Positions 1-11,417 of a stretch of 39,944 nucleotides of DNA are shown in pieces (within the stretch, counting starts at the first letter, position 1; every line of letters starts with the position of its first letter). The stretch spans positions 1-39,944 of the forward strand of contig NKIO01000032.1 of assembly GCA_002255935.1 (NCBI GenBank), in the 5' to 3' direction. The translations under genes were made by a program, and so were the position numbers. The DNA comes from Comamonadaceae bacterium PBBC2 (GTDB lineage Bacteria; Pseudomonadota; Gammaproteobacteria; Burkholderiales; Burkholderiaceae_C). The notes under the pieces are model-generated. The model searched no databases. It had not been told where the DNA came from and saw nothing but the letters and a program-made list of their open reading frames with translations.

Positions 1-3911
<3,911 letters not shown>

Positions 3912-3940
3912 GCCCAACGTCAAGAATCGAAGGAAACATC

Positions 3941-5422
3941 ATGGGAAAAGTCACAGGCTTCATGGAATTTGAGCGCATCGAAGAGGGCTACAAACCCGTC
4001 GCCGAGCGCCTGAAGAACTACGGCGAGTTCGTGATCGGTCTGACCGAAGAGCAAGCCAAAACCCAAGGCGCGCGCTGCATGGACTGCGGCACACCGTTTT
4101 GCAACAACGGCTGCCCGGTCAACAACATCATTCCGGACTTCAACGACCTGGTCTACCAGGGCGACTGGAAGAACGCGATCGAGGTGCTGCACAGCACCAA
4201 CAACTTCCCCGAGTTCACTGGCCGCATCTGCCCCGCACCTTGCGAAGCTGCTTGCGTGGTGAACTTCAACGGCGACGCTGTGGGCATCAAGTCGATCGAG
4301 CACGCGATCATTGACCGCGCCTGGGCCGAAGGCTGGGTCACGCCCCGTCCTGCGAAGGTCAAGACCGGCAAGAAGGTTGCTGTGATCGGTGCGGGCCCTG
4401 CAGGCCTGGCCGCTGCCCAGCAACTGGCCCGTGCCGGCCATGCGGTGACGGTGTTCGAGAAGAACAGCCGCGTCGGCGGCCTGCTGCGCTACGGCATCCC
4501 TGACTTCAAGATGGAAAAGACGCACATCGACCGCCGCGTCCAGCAGCTCGAAGCCGAAGGCGTGACGATCCGCACCAGCGTGCTGGTGGGCGAGTGGCCC
4601 AAGGACTCCAAGGTCACCAATTGGGCCAAGGAAACCATCAGCGCCGAACAGCTCAAGAAAGACTTTGACGCGGTGTTGTTGACCGGTGGTTCCGAGCAGT
4701 CGCGTGACCTGCCCGTGCCAGGCCGCGAGCTGGACGGCATCCATTTCGCGATGGAATTCTTGCCCCAGCAAAACAAGGTCAACGCGGGCGACAAGCTCAA
4801 AGGTCAACTGCGTGCGGACGGCAAAAACGTCATCGTGATCGGCGGCGGCGACACCGGCAGCGATTGCGTGGGCACCAGCACACGCCACGGCGCAGTCAGC
4901 GTGACCCAGTTCGAGGTGATGCCCGAGCCGCCCGAAAAAGAAAACAAAGCGATGGTCTGGCCTTACTGGCCCATGAAGCTGCGCACCAGCTCCAGCCACG
5001 ACGAGAGTGCCGAAAAAGGCCTGCTCAAGCGTGAATTCGCCATCTCCACCAAGGCCTTCACCGGTGAAAAGGGCAAGGTCACAGGCCTGACCACCGTGCA
5101 CGTCGAGTTCAAAGACGGCAAGATGGTTGAGGTGCCCGGCACCGAGAAGGAATACAAAGCCGATTTGGTGTTGTTGGCCATGGGTTTTGTGAACCCGGTT
5201 GCCACCGTGCTCGACGCCTTTGGCATTGACAAAGATGCCCGTGGCAATGCCAAGGCCAGCACCGACTTCACCGGTGGGTACGCCACCAATGTGGACAAAG
5301 TGTTTGCAGCAGGCGACATGCGCCGCGGTCAGTCCTTGGTGGTTTGGGCCATCCGCGAAGGCCGTCAGGCCGCGCGTGCTGTCGACGAGTTCTTGATGGG
5401 CTCGAGCGACCTGCCACGCTGA
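3941..5422 (+). CDS. gltD: Glutamate synthase small subunit (GltD)
   Basis: This is the beta subunit of glutamate synthase (493 aa, normal length). It takes electrons from NADPH through FAD and iron-sulfur clusters to GltB. The N-terminal cluster-binding region shows Cys46, 49, 54 and 58 ([14 protein letters not shown]) and Cys97, 101 and 105 (CPAPCEAAC). The FAD-binding Rossmann motif GAGPAGL is at 150-156 and the NADPH-binding motif GGGDTGSD at 301-308. A purine-rich ribosome site (AAGGAAA) precedes the ATG at 3941. It is the last gene of the glt transcript: a strong terminator lies about 75 bases after its stop. Confidence 0.98.
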   Translation: MGKVTGFMEFERIEEGYKPVAERLKNYGEFVIGLTEEQAKTQGARCMDCGTPFCNNGCPVNNIIPDFNDLVYQGDWKNAIEVLHSTNNFPEFTGRICPAPCEAACVVNFNGDAVGIKSIEHAIIDRAWAEGWVTPRPAKVKTGKKVAVIGAGPAGLAAAQQLARAGHAVTVFEKNSRVGGLLRYGIPDFKMEKTHIDRRVQQLEAEGVTIRTSVLVGEWPKDSKVTNWAKETISAEQLKKDFDAVLLTGGSEQSRDLPVPGRELDGIHFAMEFLPQQNKVNAGDKLKGQLRADGKNVIVIGGGDTGSDCVGTSTRHGAVSVTQFEVMPEPPEKENKAMVWPYWPMKLRTSSSHDESAEKGLLKREFAISTKAFTGEKGKVTGLTTVHVEFKDGKMVEVPGTEKEYKADLVLLAMGFVNPVATVLDAFGIDKDARGNAKASTDFTGGYATNVDKVFAAGDMRRGQSLVVWAIREGRQAARAVDEFLMGSSDLPR

Positions 5423-5441
5423 GTGGCTGTTTCGTTCTAGG

Positions 5442-5447
5442 TACAAT
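5442..5447 (+). promoter_or_regulatory. Possible -10 element (TACAAT) between gltD and mlaF
   Basis: TACAAT sits in GGTACAATCCC just after the gltD stop. The same kind of hexamer precedes petA in this window. No good -35 hexamer is found 16-18 bases upstream. If it is real, the transcript would start before the terminator hairpin and would have to read through it to reach mlaF. Confidence 0.25.
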
Positions 5448-5496
5448 CCCTTGAACACCAAGGTTTACATTGTGTTGACCTTGCACCTTTAAGATC

Positions 5497-5527
5497 ACAA
5501 GAGCCGGTATTCCCGGCTCTTGTTTTT
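5497..5527 (+). terminator. Rho-independent terminator of gltBD, abutting the mlaF start
   Basis: An 11-bp perfect stem (5497-5507 with 5513-5523, core AAGAGCCGG/CCGGCTCTT) closes a 5-base loop and runs directly into five T residues at 5523-5527. This is a textbook intrinsic terminator. It lies between gltD and mlaF, and the mlaF ATG begins at 5529, one base after the T-run. No ribosome-binding sequence can therefore be separate from the hairpin. Confidence 0.85.
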
Positions 5528-5528
5528 C

Positions 5529-6344
5529 ATGAATACCTCGAATCCATCCACCCTCGTTGAACTGCGCGACCTGAGCTTTGGCTATGGTGAACGTGCGATT
5601 TTGAAGAACCTCAGCTTCAAAATCCCGCGCGGCCAAGTCACAGCCTTGATGGGCGTGTCCGGCGGCGGCAAGACCACGGTTTTGCGCTTGATCGGTGGGC
5701 AAATTCGGGCGCAGCAAGGGCAGACGCTGTTCGACGGTCAAGACGTGACCGTGATGCCGCAAGACGAGTTGTACGCAGCCCGGCGTCGCATGGGCATGCT
5801 GTTCCAGTTCGGGGCCTTGTTCACCGACATGAGTGTGTTCGACAACGTGGCTTTTCCTTTGCGGGAACACACCGCCTTGTCTGAAGACCTCATCCGTGAC
5901 ATCGTGCTCATGAAGCTCGATGCGGTCGGCTTGCGTGGCGCGCGGGATTTGAAGCCTTCGGAGATTTCTGGCGGCATGAGCCGACGTGTGGCTTTGGCCC
6001 GCGCCATCGCGCTGGACCCTGACCTGATCATGTACGACGAGCCCTTTGCCGGCCTGGATCCGATTTCTTTGGGCACTGCCGCACGTTTGATTCGGCGCCT
6101 GAACGACAGCCTGGGCATCACCAGTTTGATCGTCTCGCACGATGTGACCGAAACCTTCGAGATCGCCGACCATGTGGTGATTTTGGCCAATGGCGGTTTG
6201 GCCGCGCAAGGCACGCCTGCCGAACTGCGTGCCAGCACCGACCCCTTGATTCACCAGTTTGTGCATGCGCTCAGCGATGGCCCTGTGCCATTCCACTACC
6301 CTGCACCCACAGCCGATCAGGACTATGACCGGAGGCCCGCATGA
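5529..6344 (+). CDS. mlaF: Mla phospholipid-transport ABC ATPase (MlaF)
   Basis: This is the cytoplasmic ATPase of the MlaFEDB inner-membrane complex, which powers phospholipid movement between inner and outer membrane to keep outer-membrane lipid asymmetry. From ATG 5529 it is 271 aa. It has Walker A GVSGGGKT (42-49), a Q-loop region LFQFGALF (91-98), signature SGGMSRRVALAR (147-158), Walker B LIMYDEP (166-172) and H-loop His204. The FQxGALF stretch is typical of MlaF/Ttg2A proteins. An in-frame TTG at 5520 adds three residues (MFF) but lies inside the terminator stem, so ATG 5529 is preferred. Neither start has a clear Shine-Dalgarno sequence. It overlaps mlaE by 4 bases (ATGA). Confidence 0.95.
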   Translation: MNTSNPSTLVELRDLSFGYGERAILKNLSFKIPRGQVTALMGVSGGGKTTVLRLIGGQIRAQQGQTLFDGQDVTVMPQDELYAARRRMGMLFQFGALFTDMSVFDNVAFPLREHTALSEDLIRDIVLMKLDAVGLRGARDLKPSEISGGMSRRVALARAIALDPDLIMYDEPFAGLDPISLGTAARLIRRLNDSLGITSLIVSHDVTETFEIADHVVILANGGLAAQGTPAELRASTDPLIHQFVHALSDGPVPFHYPAPTADQDYDRRPA

Positions 6345-7126
6345 AGCTGATTCAGATGTTGGGCACATTGGGCGCAAGCACCCGCGAGGCGCTGGCCGAT
6401 TGGGGCTTTGGTGCCCGTTTGTTTTTCAAATTGCTCCAGATGTCGGGCGCGGCACTCAAGCGCTTTGGCTTGGTGCGTGACCAGGTGCATTTCTTGGGCA
6501 ACTACTCGCTGGCCATCATCACGGTGTCCGGCTTGTTTGTGGGTTTTGTGTTGGGCTTGCAGGGTTACTACACCTTGCAACGCTACGGCTCGGCCGAGGC
6601 TTTGGGCTTGTTGGTGGCGCTCAGTTTGGTGCGTGAGCTGGGGCCTGTTGTGGCCGCCTTGCTGTATGCGGGCCGCGCCGGTGCTTCGCTCACCGCCGAG
6701 ATCGGGCTGATGCGAGCGGGTGAACAACTCACCGCTTTGGAGATGATGGCGGTGGACCCGATCCAACGCATCTTGGCGCCGCGTTTCATGGGCGGGGTCA
6801 TTGCATTGCCCTTGCTCACGGCCGTGTTCAGTGCGGTGGGTATTTTGGGTGGCTATGTGGTGGGCGTCTTGCTCATCGGTGTCGATGCGGGCTCGTTCTG
6901 GAGCCAGATGCAAGGCGGTGTCGATGTGTTCAAGGACGTGGGCAACGGCATTGTCAAAAGCATTGTGTTTGCGGTGGCGGTGACCTTCATCGCTTTGTTG
7001 CAAGGCTATGTGGCCAAGCCCACACCGGAAGGGGTGGCCAGTGCCACCACCCGCAGTGTGGTGGTTTCTTCCTTGTCGGTTTTGGGTCTGGACTTCATCC
7101 TGACCGCGATGATGTTCAGCATTTGA
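6341..7126 (+). CDS. mlaE: Mla phospholipid-transport permease (MlaE)
   Basis: This is the integral membrane permease of the MlaFEDB complex (261 aa, normal length). It has an amphipathic N-terminal segment followed by about five hydrophobic segments (residues ~55-75, 85-110, 145-175, 205-225, 240-260). The conserved core includes LVRELGPVVAALLYAGRAG (about 97-115), which is typical of the MlaE/YrbE permease family, and an EIGLMRAGEQLTALEMM stretch. The start overlaps the mlaF stop by 4 bases, suggesting translational coupling. mlaD follows after 10 bases. Confidence 0.96.
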   Translation: MKLIQMLGTLGASTREALADWGFGARLFFKLLQMSGAALKRFGLVRDQVHFLGNYSLAIITVSGLFVGFVLGLQGYYTLQRYGSAEALGLLVALSLVRELGPVVAALLYAGRAGASLTAEIGLMRAGEQLTALEMMAVDPIQRILAPRFMGGVIALPLLTAVFSAVGILGGYVVGVLLIGVDAGSFWSQMQGGVDVFKDVGNGIVKSIVFAVAVTFIALLQGYVAKPTPEGVASATTRSVVVSSLSVLGLDFILTAMMFSI

Positions 7127-7136
7127 AGGGGACGAC

Positions 7137-7619
7137 ATGCAACGTTCAAAAAATGATATCTGGGTGGGTTTGTTTGTTTTGCTGGGCGCTGTCGCCGTGC
7201 TGTTTTTGGCCCTCAAGTCGGCCAATTTGCTCACCTTGAATTTCAGCTCGGATTACCAGGTCACGGCCAAATTCGACAACATCGGTGGCTTGAAGCCGGG
7301 CGCTGCGGTCAAAAGCGCGGGCGTGGTGGTGGGCCGCGTCAAGACCATCGTTTTCGACGGCGAGTCCTTTCAGGCCAAAGTGACCTTGGCTTTGCAATCG
7401 CAAAACCAGTTCCCCGCTGACAGCTCGCTCAAAATTTTGACCAGCGGCTTGCTCGGTGAGCAATACCTGGACATCGCCCCGGGTGCCGACGAAAAGAACC
7501 TGGTTGCCGGTGACAAGATCGGCTCAACTCAGTCGGCCGTGATTTTGGAAAACCTGATCAGCCAATTCCTCTACAGCAAGGCCGCCGAGCCTGCAGGCAG
7601 CACGGAAGGCAAAAAGTGA
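7137..7619 (+). CDS. mlaD: Mla MCE-domain substrate-binding protein (MlaD)
   Basis: This is the periplasm-facing lipid-binding subunit of the Mla complex, anchored in the inner membrane and known in the family to form a hexameric MCE ring. It is 160 aa, a little shorter than the E. coli protein. A single N-terminal transmembrane segment (residues ~7-29, WVGLFVLLGAVAVLFL) is followed by one MCE domain, with DNIGGLKPGAAVKSAGVVVG at about 47-66 and a TSGLLGEQYLDI segment near 102-113. Like other short MlaD proteins it ends soon after the domain. mlaA starts at a GTG that overlaps its stop by 4 bases. Confidence 0.95.
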   Translation: MQRSKNDIWVGLFVLLGAVAVLFLALKSANLLTLNFSSDYQVTAKFDNIGGLKPGAAVKSAGVVVGRVKTIVFDGESFQAKVTLALQSQNQFPADSSLKILTSGLLGEQYLDIAPGADEKNLVAGDKIGSTQSAVILENLISQFLYSKAAEPAGSTEGKK

Positions 7620-8347
7620 AGCTGAACCTGCGCACTGGCATGTTGTTTTTGGGGGCCTTACTCGTCATGGCGATGCAGGGCTGCGCCACGGTCAAAAGTG
7701 CGGATGCCCGCGACCCCTGGGAGTCGATGAACCGAAGTGTTTACAACTTCAACGATGCGGTCGATACCGTGGCCATCAAACCTGCCGCGCGCGTGTACGA
7801 GAGCCTTGTGCCCAAATTCGTGCAAACGGGTGTGCACAATGTATTGGGCAATCTAGGCGACGTCTGGTCCATGGCCAACAGCGCTTTGCAATTCAAAGGC
7901 CAACATGCGGTCGAGAGTTTTTTGCGTGTGAGCGTGAACACGGTGTTCGGCTTGGGTGGGATCTTGGACATCGCGTCCGAAATGCGTCTGGAGCGGCATA
8001 AGGAAGACTTTGGCCAAACCCTGGGCCATTGGGGCGTCAAGCCTGGGCCTTATATCGTCTTGCCCATCCTGGGGCCATCCACATTGCGCGACACCTTGGC
8101 GTATCCGGTGGACTACAAAGGCGATGCCGTTCGGCAGTTCAGTGATCAGGCCACCCGCAACAACCTGGTGGTTTTGCGCGTGACCGATGTTCGTGTGGGT
8201 TTGCTCCAGGCCGTGGACACCCTCAAAGAAGCTTCACTCGACCCTTACACCTTCGTGCGCGATGCTTACCTGCAAAAGCGCGAAAACGATGTGTACGACG
8301 GCAACCCGCCATCGGACTTTGATTACAGCGATCCGGATGCGCCTTGA
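7616..8347 (+). CDS. mlaA: Outer-membrane phospholipid lipoprotein MlaA (VacJ family)
   Basis: MlaA sits in the outer membrane, where it removes misplaced phospholipids from the outer leaflet and hands them to MlaC. The 243-aa product has a lipoprotein signal with lipobox ending at Cys23 (AMQGC), then the VacJ signature DPWESMNRSVYNFNDAVD and a GPYIVLPILGPSTLRD stretch near residue 142. The GTG start overlaps the mlaD stop (GTGA), so MlaA production is tied to the inner-membrane subunits. In E. coli mlaA is unlinked from mlaFEDCB; here it lies between mlaD and mlaC. The gene ends 61 bases before mlaC. Confidence 0.95.
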   Translation: MKLNLRTGMLFLGALLVMAMQGCATVKSADARDPWESMNRSVYNFNDAVDTVAIKPAARVYESLVPKFVQTGVHNVLGNLGDVWSMANSALQFKGQHAVESFLRVSVNTVFGLGGILDIASEMRLERHKEDFGQTLGHWGVKPGPYIVLPILGPSTLRDTLAYPVDYKGDAVRQFSDQATRNNLVVLRVTDVRVGLLQAVDTLKEASLDPYTFVRDAYLQKRENDVYDGNPPSDFDYSDPDAP

Positions 8348-8408
8348 GTCCAAGAGGACAGTTACAAGTCTTAACACGCGCACTTTCAATCACCTTTACA
8401 GTTCCTGC

Positions 8409-9065
8409 ATGAGTTTTCCTTCCATGAGTTTTTCCTTGAACCGCCGACAGATCTTGGCTACGACCGTGGCTGCCATGCTGTCGGCGCCTGTCGCTTCTGT
8501 ATGGGCCGCCGATGAAGCGCCCGATGTGTTCATCAAGCGCATCACCACCGAGACCTTGGACACCATCAAAGCCGACAAGGCTTTGCGCAGCGGTGATGTG
8601 AACAAGCTCATGCAGCTGGTCGACGACAGGCTCATGGCCCATGTGAATTTCCGACGCATGACCTCCTTGGCCACGGGCCCAGCTTGGCGCAAGGCCACAC
8701 CTGAGCAACAAAAGCGCTTGCAAGACGAGTTCAAAATTTTGCTGGTTCGCACCTACGCAGGTGCTTTGAGCCAAGTCAGTGATCAAACCGTGGTGGTCAA
8801 GCCCGTCAAGAGCGGTCAAGACGACAAAAACCTGGTCGTCAACACCGAAGTTCGCGGCAAGGGTGACCCCATTCAGCTGGATTACCGCTTGGAAAAAACA
8901 CCTGGTGAAGGCGCAGGCTGGATGATTTTTGACCTGAATGTCTTGGGTGTTTGGTTGATTGAAAACTACCGCACCCAATTCACCAAAGAAATCAACGCCG
9001 GCGGCATCGATGCGCTGATCGCCAGTTTGGCGGCACGCAACAAGTCCAACGCCCGAAATGGCTGA
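8409..9065 (+). CDS. mlaC: Periplasmic phospholipid shuttle MlaC, with a Tat-like signal
   Basis: MlaC carries phospholipid across the periplasm between MlaA and MlaFEDB. From ATG 8409 it is 218 aa; an in-frame ATG at 8424 would give 213 aa and keep the whole signal. The N-terminus SLNRRQILATTVAAMLS, with likely cleavage after VWA (residue 33), resembles a twin-arginine signal: an RR pair, a hydrophobic residue at +2/+3, then a moderately hydrophobic stretch. The mature part has the Ttg2D/MlaC features RRMTSLATGPAWRKATPEQQ and TYAGALSQ. The frame is open upstream to 8187 but overlaps mlaA and has no protein-like start there. Confidence 0.93.
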   Translation: MSFPSMSFSLNRRQILATTVAAMLSAPVASVWAADEAPDVFIKRITTETLDTIKADKALRSGDVNKLMQLVDDRLMAHVNFRRMTSLATGPAWRKATPEQQKRLQDEFKILLVRTYAGALSQVSDQTVVVKPVKSGQDDKNLVVNTEVRGKGDPIQLDYRLEKTPGEGAGWMIFDLNVLGVWLIENYRTQFTKEINAGGIDALIASLAARNKSNARNG

Positions 9066-9086
9066 GCATTGAACGGAGCCAAGACC

Positions 9087-9374
9087 ATGCAAGCACTGAA
9101 GCTGCCCCCCACACTGATGCACGAGCATGCCGATGCCTGCCTCACGCAGTGGGTCAGCCAGTTGCAGGTCAAGGACAACACGGTTCAGCCTGAGCCTGTT
9201 CTGGTGGATGCTTCGGCGCTGAGCGATTTCGATTCCTCCGCACTGGCGGTGTTGCTGGGCCTGCGCCGTGTGGCCAAAGCCCAGGGGCGCTCCGTGCTGG
9301 TGGAGGGCATGTCGGCCCGTCTGCGCGAATTGGCCACTTTGTACGGTGTGCTGGACCTGCTTCAGCCTGCCTGA
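9087..9374 (+). CDS. mlaB: STAS-domain regulator MlaB
   Basis: MlaB is the small cytoplasmic STAS protein that binds MlaF and is needed for complex activity in E. coli. The product is 95 aa. The start is set at ATG 9087 because GGAG lies 7-10 bases upstream; an in-frame TTG at 9069 is less likely. The STAS core shows VLVDASALSDFDSSALAVLL (about 39-58); the Ser50-Ser51 pair sits where other STAS proteins carry the conserved Ser/Thr. It is the last gene of the mla set and is followed by a possible weak terminator. Identification rests on the STAS motif plus position. Confidence 0.9.
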   Translation: MQALKLPPTLMHEHADACLTQWVSQLQVKDNTVQPEPVLVDASALSDFDSSALAVLLGLRRVAKAQGRSVLVEGMSARLRELATLYGVLDLLQPA

Positions 9375-9383
9375 GCCTTTTTT

Positions 9384-9405
9384 GGGGTGAAATCCCCCTC
9401 TTTTT
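9384..9405 (+). terminator. Possible weak terminator after mlaB
   Basis: GGGG (9384-9387) can pair with CCCC (9394-9397) across a 6-base loop, followed shortly by five T residues at 9401-9405. The stem is only 4 bp, so termination may be partial and the downstream genes may still be read from the mla transcript. Confidence 0.35.
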
Positions 9406-9466
9406 GCCTTGTTCTGGGGCGTCAGACCGCCTTGCCTTGGGCCAGCACTTAAAATAAAGCCCTCCC

Positions 9467-10402
9467 ATGTCTGCGCTCTCATTCCAATCCGTCTCCAAAA
9501 CCTATCCTGCCAAACAGGCGGGTACAGCCGCATTTCGCGCGCTCGACCAGGTCAGCTTCGATGTGCAAGAGGGCGAGTTCTTTGGCTTGTTGGGCCCCAA
9601 CGGCGCCGGTAAAACCACCTTGATCAGCATCTTGGCAGGATTGACCCGTGCCAGCGAAGGTCAGGTTCTGGTGCATGGTCACAATGTGCAAAGCGACTAC
9701 GCCGCTGCTCGGCGCCTTTTGGGCGTGGTGCCCCAAGAGCTGGTTTTCGATCCTTTTTTCACCGTTCGTGAATCGCTCAAGATCCAGTCGGGCTATTTCG
9801 GCGTCAAGAAAAACGATGCCTGGATCGATGAGTTGCTCGAGAGTTTGGGCCTGAGCGACAAAGCCAACGCCAACATGCGCCAGCTTTCAGGCGGCATGAA
9901 GCGTCGTGTCTTGGTGGCCCAGGCGCTGGTCCATAAACCGCGCGTCATCGTGCTCGACGAGCCCACCGCCGGTGTGGACGTGGAATTGCGTCAGACCCTT
10001 TGGCAGTTCATCGCCAAACTCAACAAACAAGGTCACACGGTGCTGTTGACCACCCATTACCTTGAAGAGGCCGAGGCCCTTTGCGGCCGTATTGCGATGC
10101 TCAAGCGCGGCCAGATGGTGGCCCTGGAAAAGACATCGGTGCTGCTCAAGTCCGCCACCAGCCAGGTGCTGCGATTCAAGCTCGATGGCGAGCTGCCCGC
10201 TGCTGTGGCCGCCGTGGCCCGTGTCACAGGCCGCATCGTCCAGGTGCCAGTCAACAACGCTTTGGACATCGAGACCTGTCTGAACACTGTGCGCTCGGCC
10301 GGCTTGGTGGCCGAAGATGTTGAGATTCGCCAAGCTGATCTGGAAGATGTGTTCCTGGAAGTCATGAACCGCCAACAGGCGCAATCGGGAGCCCGCGCAT
10401 GA
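9467..10402 (+). CDS. ABC-2 type transporter ATP-binding protein (YadG-like)
   Basis: This is the ATPase half of an ABC exporter whose membrane half is the next gene. It is 311 aa with Walker A GPNGAGKTT (43-51), Q-loop VVPQELVFDPFFTVRE near 86-101, signature LSGGMKRRVLVAQAL near 140-154, Walker B VIVLDEPTAGVD near 161-172 and H-loop TTHYLEEAE. The C-terminal ~80 residues resemble the extension seen in DrrA/YadG-type ATPases. Its start overlaps nothing, but its end overlaps the permease start by 4 bases. The substrate is unknown. Its location between mlaB and ibaG-murA suggests an envelope role, but that is only inference. A TAAAAT hexamer at 9450 may be a -10 element. Confidence 0.9.
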   Translation: MSALSFQSVSKTYPAKQAGTAAFRALDQVSFDVQEGEFFGLLGPNGAGKTTLISILAGLTRASEGQVLVHGHNVQSDYAAARRLLGVVPQELVFDPFFTVRESLKIQSGYFGVKKNDAWIDELLESLGLSDKANANMRQLSGGMKRRVLVAQALVHKPRVIVLDEPTAGVDVELRQTLWQFIAKLNKQGHTVLLTTHYLEEAEALCGRIAMLKRGQMVALEKTSVLLKSATSQVLRFKLDGELPAAVAAVARVTGRIVQVPVNNALDIETCLNTVRSAGLVAEDVEIRQADLEDVFLEVMNRQQAQSGARA

Positions 10403-11154
10403 CCGGATGGCAAACCCTGTTGTACAAGGAAGTGCTGCGTTTTTGGAAAGTGGCTTTCCAAACGATTGCCGCGCCCGTGCTGACCTCCGTTTTGTACATG
10501 TTGATCTTTGGCCATGTGCTGGAAGACCATGTCAAGGTCTATGACCAGGTCGCCTACACCTCGTTCTTGTTGCCCGGCCTGATCATGATGGGCGTGTTGC
10601 AAAACGCGTTTGCTAACAGCTCGTCCAGTTTGGTGCAAAGCAAGATCATGGGCAATTTGGTGTTCTTGTTGCTCACACCCTTGTCGCACCGCAGCTGGTT
10701 TGTGGCCTATGTGGGCTCCTCGGTGGTGCGCGGTCTGGCCGTGGGTCTGGGTGTTTTTGTCATCACCGGCTGGATGGTCAACACCCAGTTCATCTACCCC
10801 CTGTGGATATTGGCGTTTGCCATCATGGGGGCGGCGATGATGGGGGCCTTGGGTGTGATCGCGGGTCTGTGGGCTGAGAAGTTCGACCAAATGGCCGCTT
10901 TCCAGAACTTCATCATCATGCCCATGACGTTCTTGTCGGGCGTGTTCTATTCCATCCATTCCCTGCCGGCTTTTTGGCAGCAGCTGAGTCACTTGAACCC
11001 CTTCTTCTACATGATCGATGGCTTCCGTTATGGCTTCTTTGGCCAAAGCGATGTCTCGCCCTGGATCAGTTTGGGCGTGGTGGCCACGGCGCTGGCCGTG
11101 GTCAGCAGCGTGACCCTTTACCTCTTGCGCACCGGCTACAAAATCCGGAGCTGA
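10399..11154 (+). CDS. ABC-2 type transporter permease (YadH-like)
   Basis: This is the membrane half of the ABC exporter encoded with the preceding ATPase. It is 251 aa with about six hydrophobic segments: residues ~20-42, 52-75, 98-128, 134-158, 165-188 and 222-246. The stretch MPMTFLSGVFYSIHSLP followed by LNPFFYMIDGFRYGFFG is the typical C-terminal ABC-2 membrane-domain motif found in YadH and related export permeases. The ATG overlaps the ATPase stop (ATGA). ibaG begins 6 bases after its stop. Polysaccharide, lipid and drug exporters all share this fold, so the substrate cannot be read from sequence. Confidence 0.9.
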   Translation: MTGWQTLLYKEVLRFWKVAFQTIAAPVLTSVLYMLIFGHVLEDHVKVYDQVAYTSFLLPGLIMMGVLQNAFANSSSSLVQSKIMGNLVFLLLTPLSHRSWFVAYVGSSVVRGLAVGLGVFVITGWMVNTQFIYPLWILAFAIMGAAMMGALGVIAGLWAEKFDQMAAFQNFIIMPMTFLSGVFYSIHSLPAFWQQLSHLNPFFYMIDGFRYGFFGQSDVSPWISLGVVATALAVVSSVTLYLLRTGYKIRS

Positions 11155-11160
11155 AAATCC

Positions 11161-11403
11161 ATGAACGCAGATCAACTTCACGCCATCATCGCCTCGGGGC
11201 TGGCATGCACTCACCTCGAAGTCGATGGTGATGGCCGCCACTGGAGCGCCGTGGTGGTGTCCGAAGCTTTCCAAGGCTTGCGCCTGATCGCACGCCACCA
11301 AAAGGTCTACGCCACCTTGGGCCAAAAAATCCAAAACGACGAGGTGCACGCCTTGTCGATGAAAACCTACACGCCAGCCGAATGGGCTGCGCTGCCTCGC
11401 TGA
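11161..11403 (+). CDS. ibaG: BolA-family protein (IbaG-like)
   Basis: This is a small (80 aa) BolA/IbaG-family protein. Members partner with monothiol glutaredoxins and are linked to iron-sulfur cluster and acid-stress physiology. The family core is visible: [21 protein letters not shown], then [16 protein letters not shown], then the C-terminal [15 protein letters not shown]. The symbol ibaG rests on its position directly before murA, the same neighbour as in E. coli, and on length. The gap to murA is 14 bases. Confidence 0.88.
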   Translation: MNADQLHAIIASGLACTHLEVDGDGRHWSAVVVSEAFQGLRLIARHQKVYATLGQKIQNDEVHALSMKTYTPAEWAALPR

Positions 11404-11417
11404 TCGCAACAAGACCC

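Noticed and set aside
3920..5461. A 513-codon open frame antisense to gltD
   Set aside because: Complete overlap with a secure gene, no recognisable motif, and the same His/Val/Ala-rich antisense composition.
10057..11412. A 451-codon open frame antisense to the ABC transporter genes
   Set aside because: No motif and full overlap with well-supported genes on the + strand.
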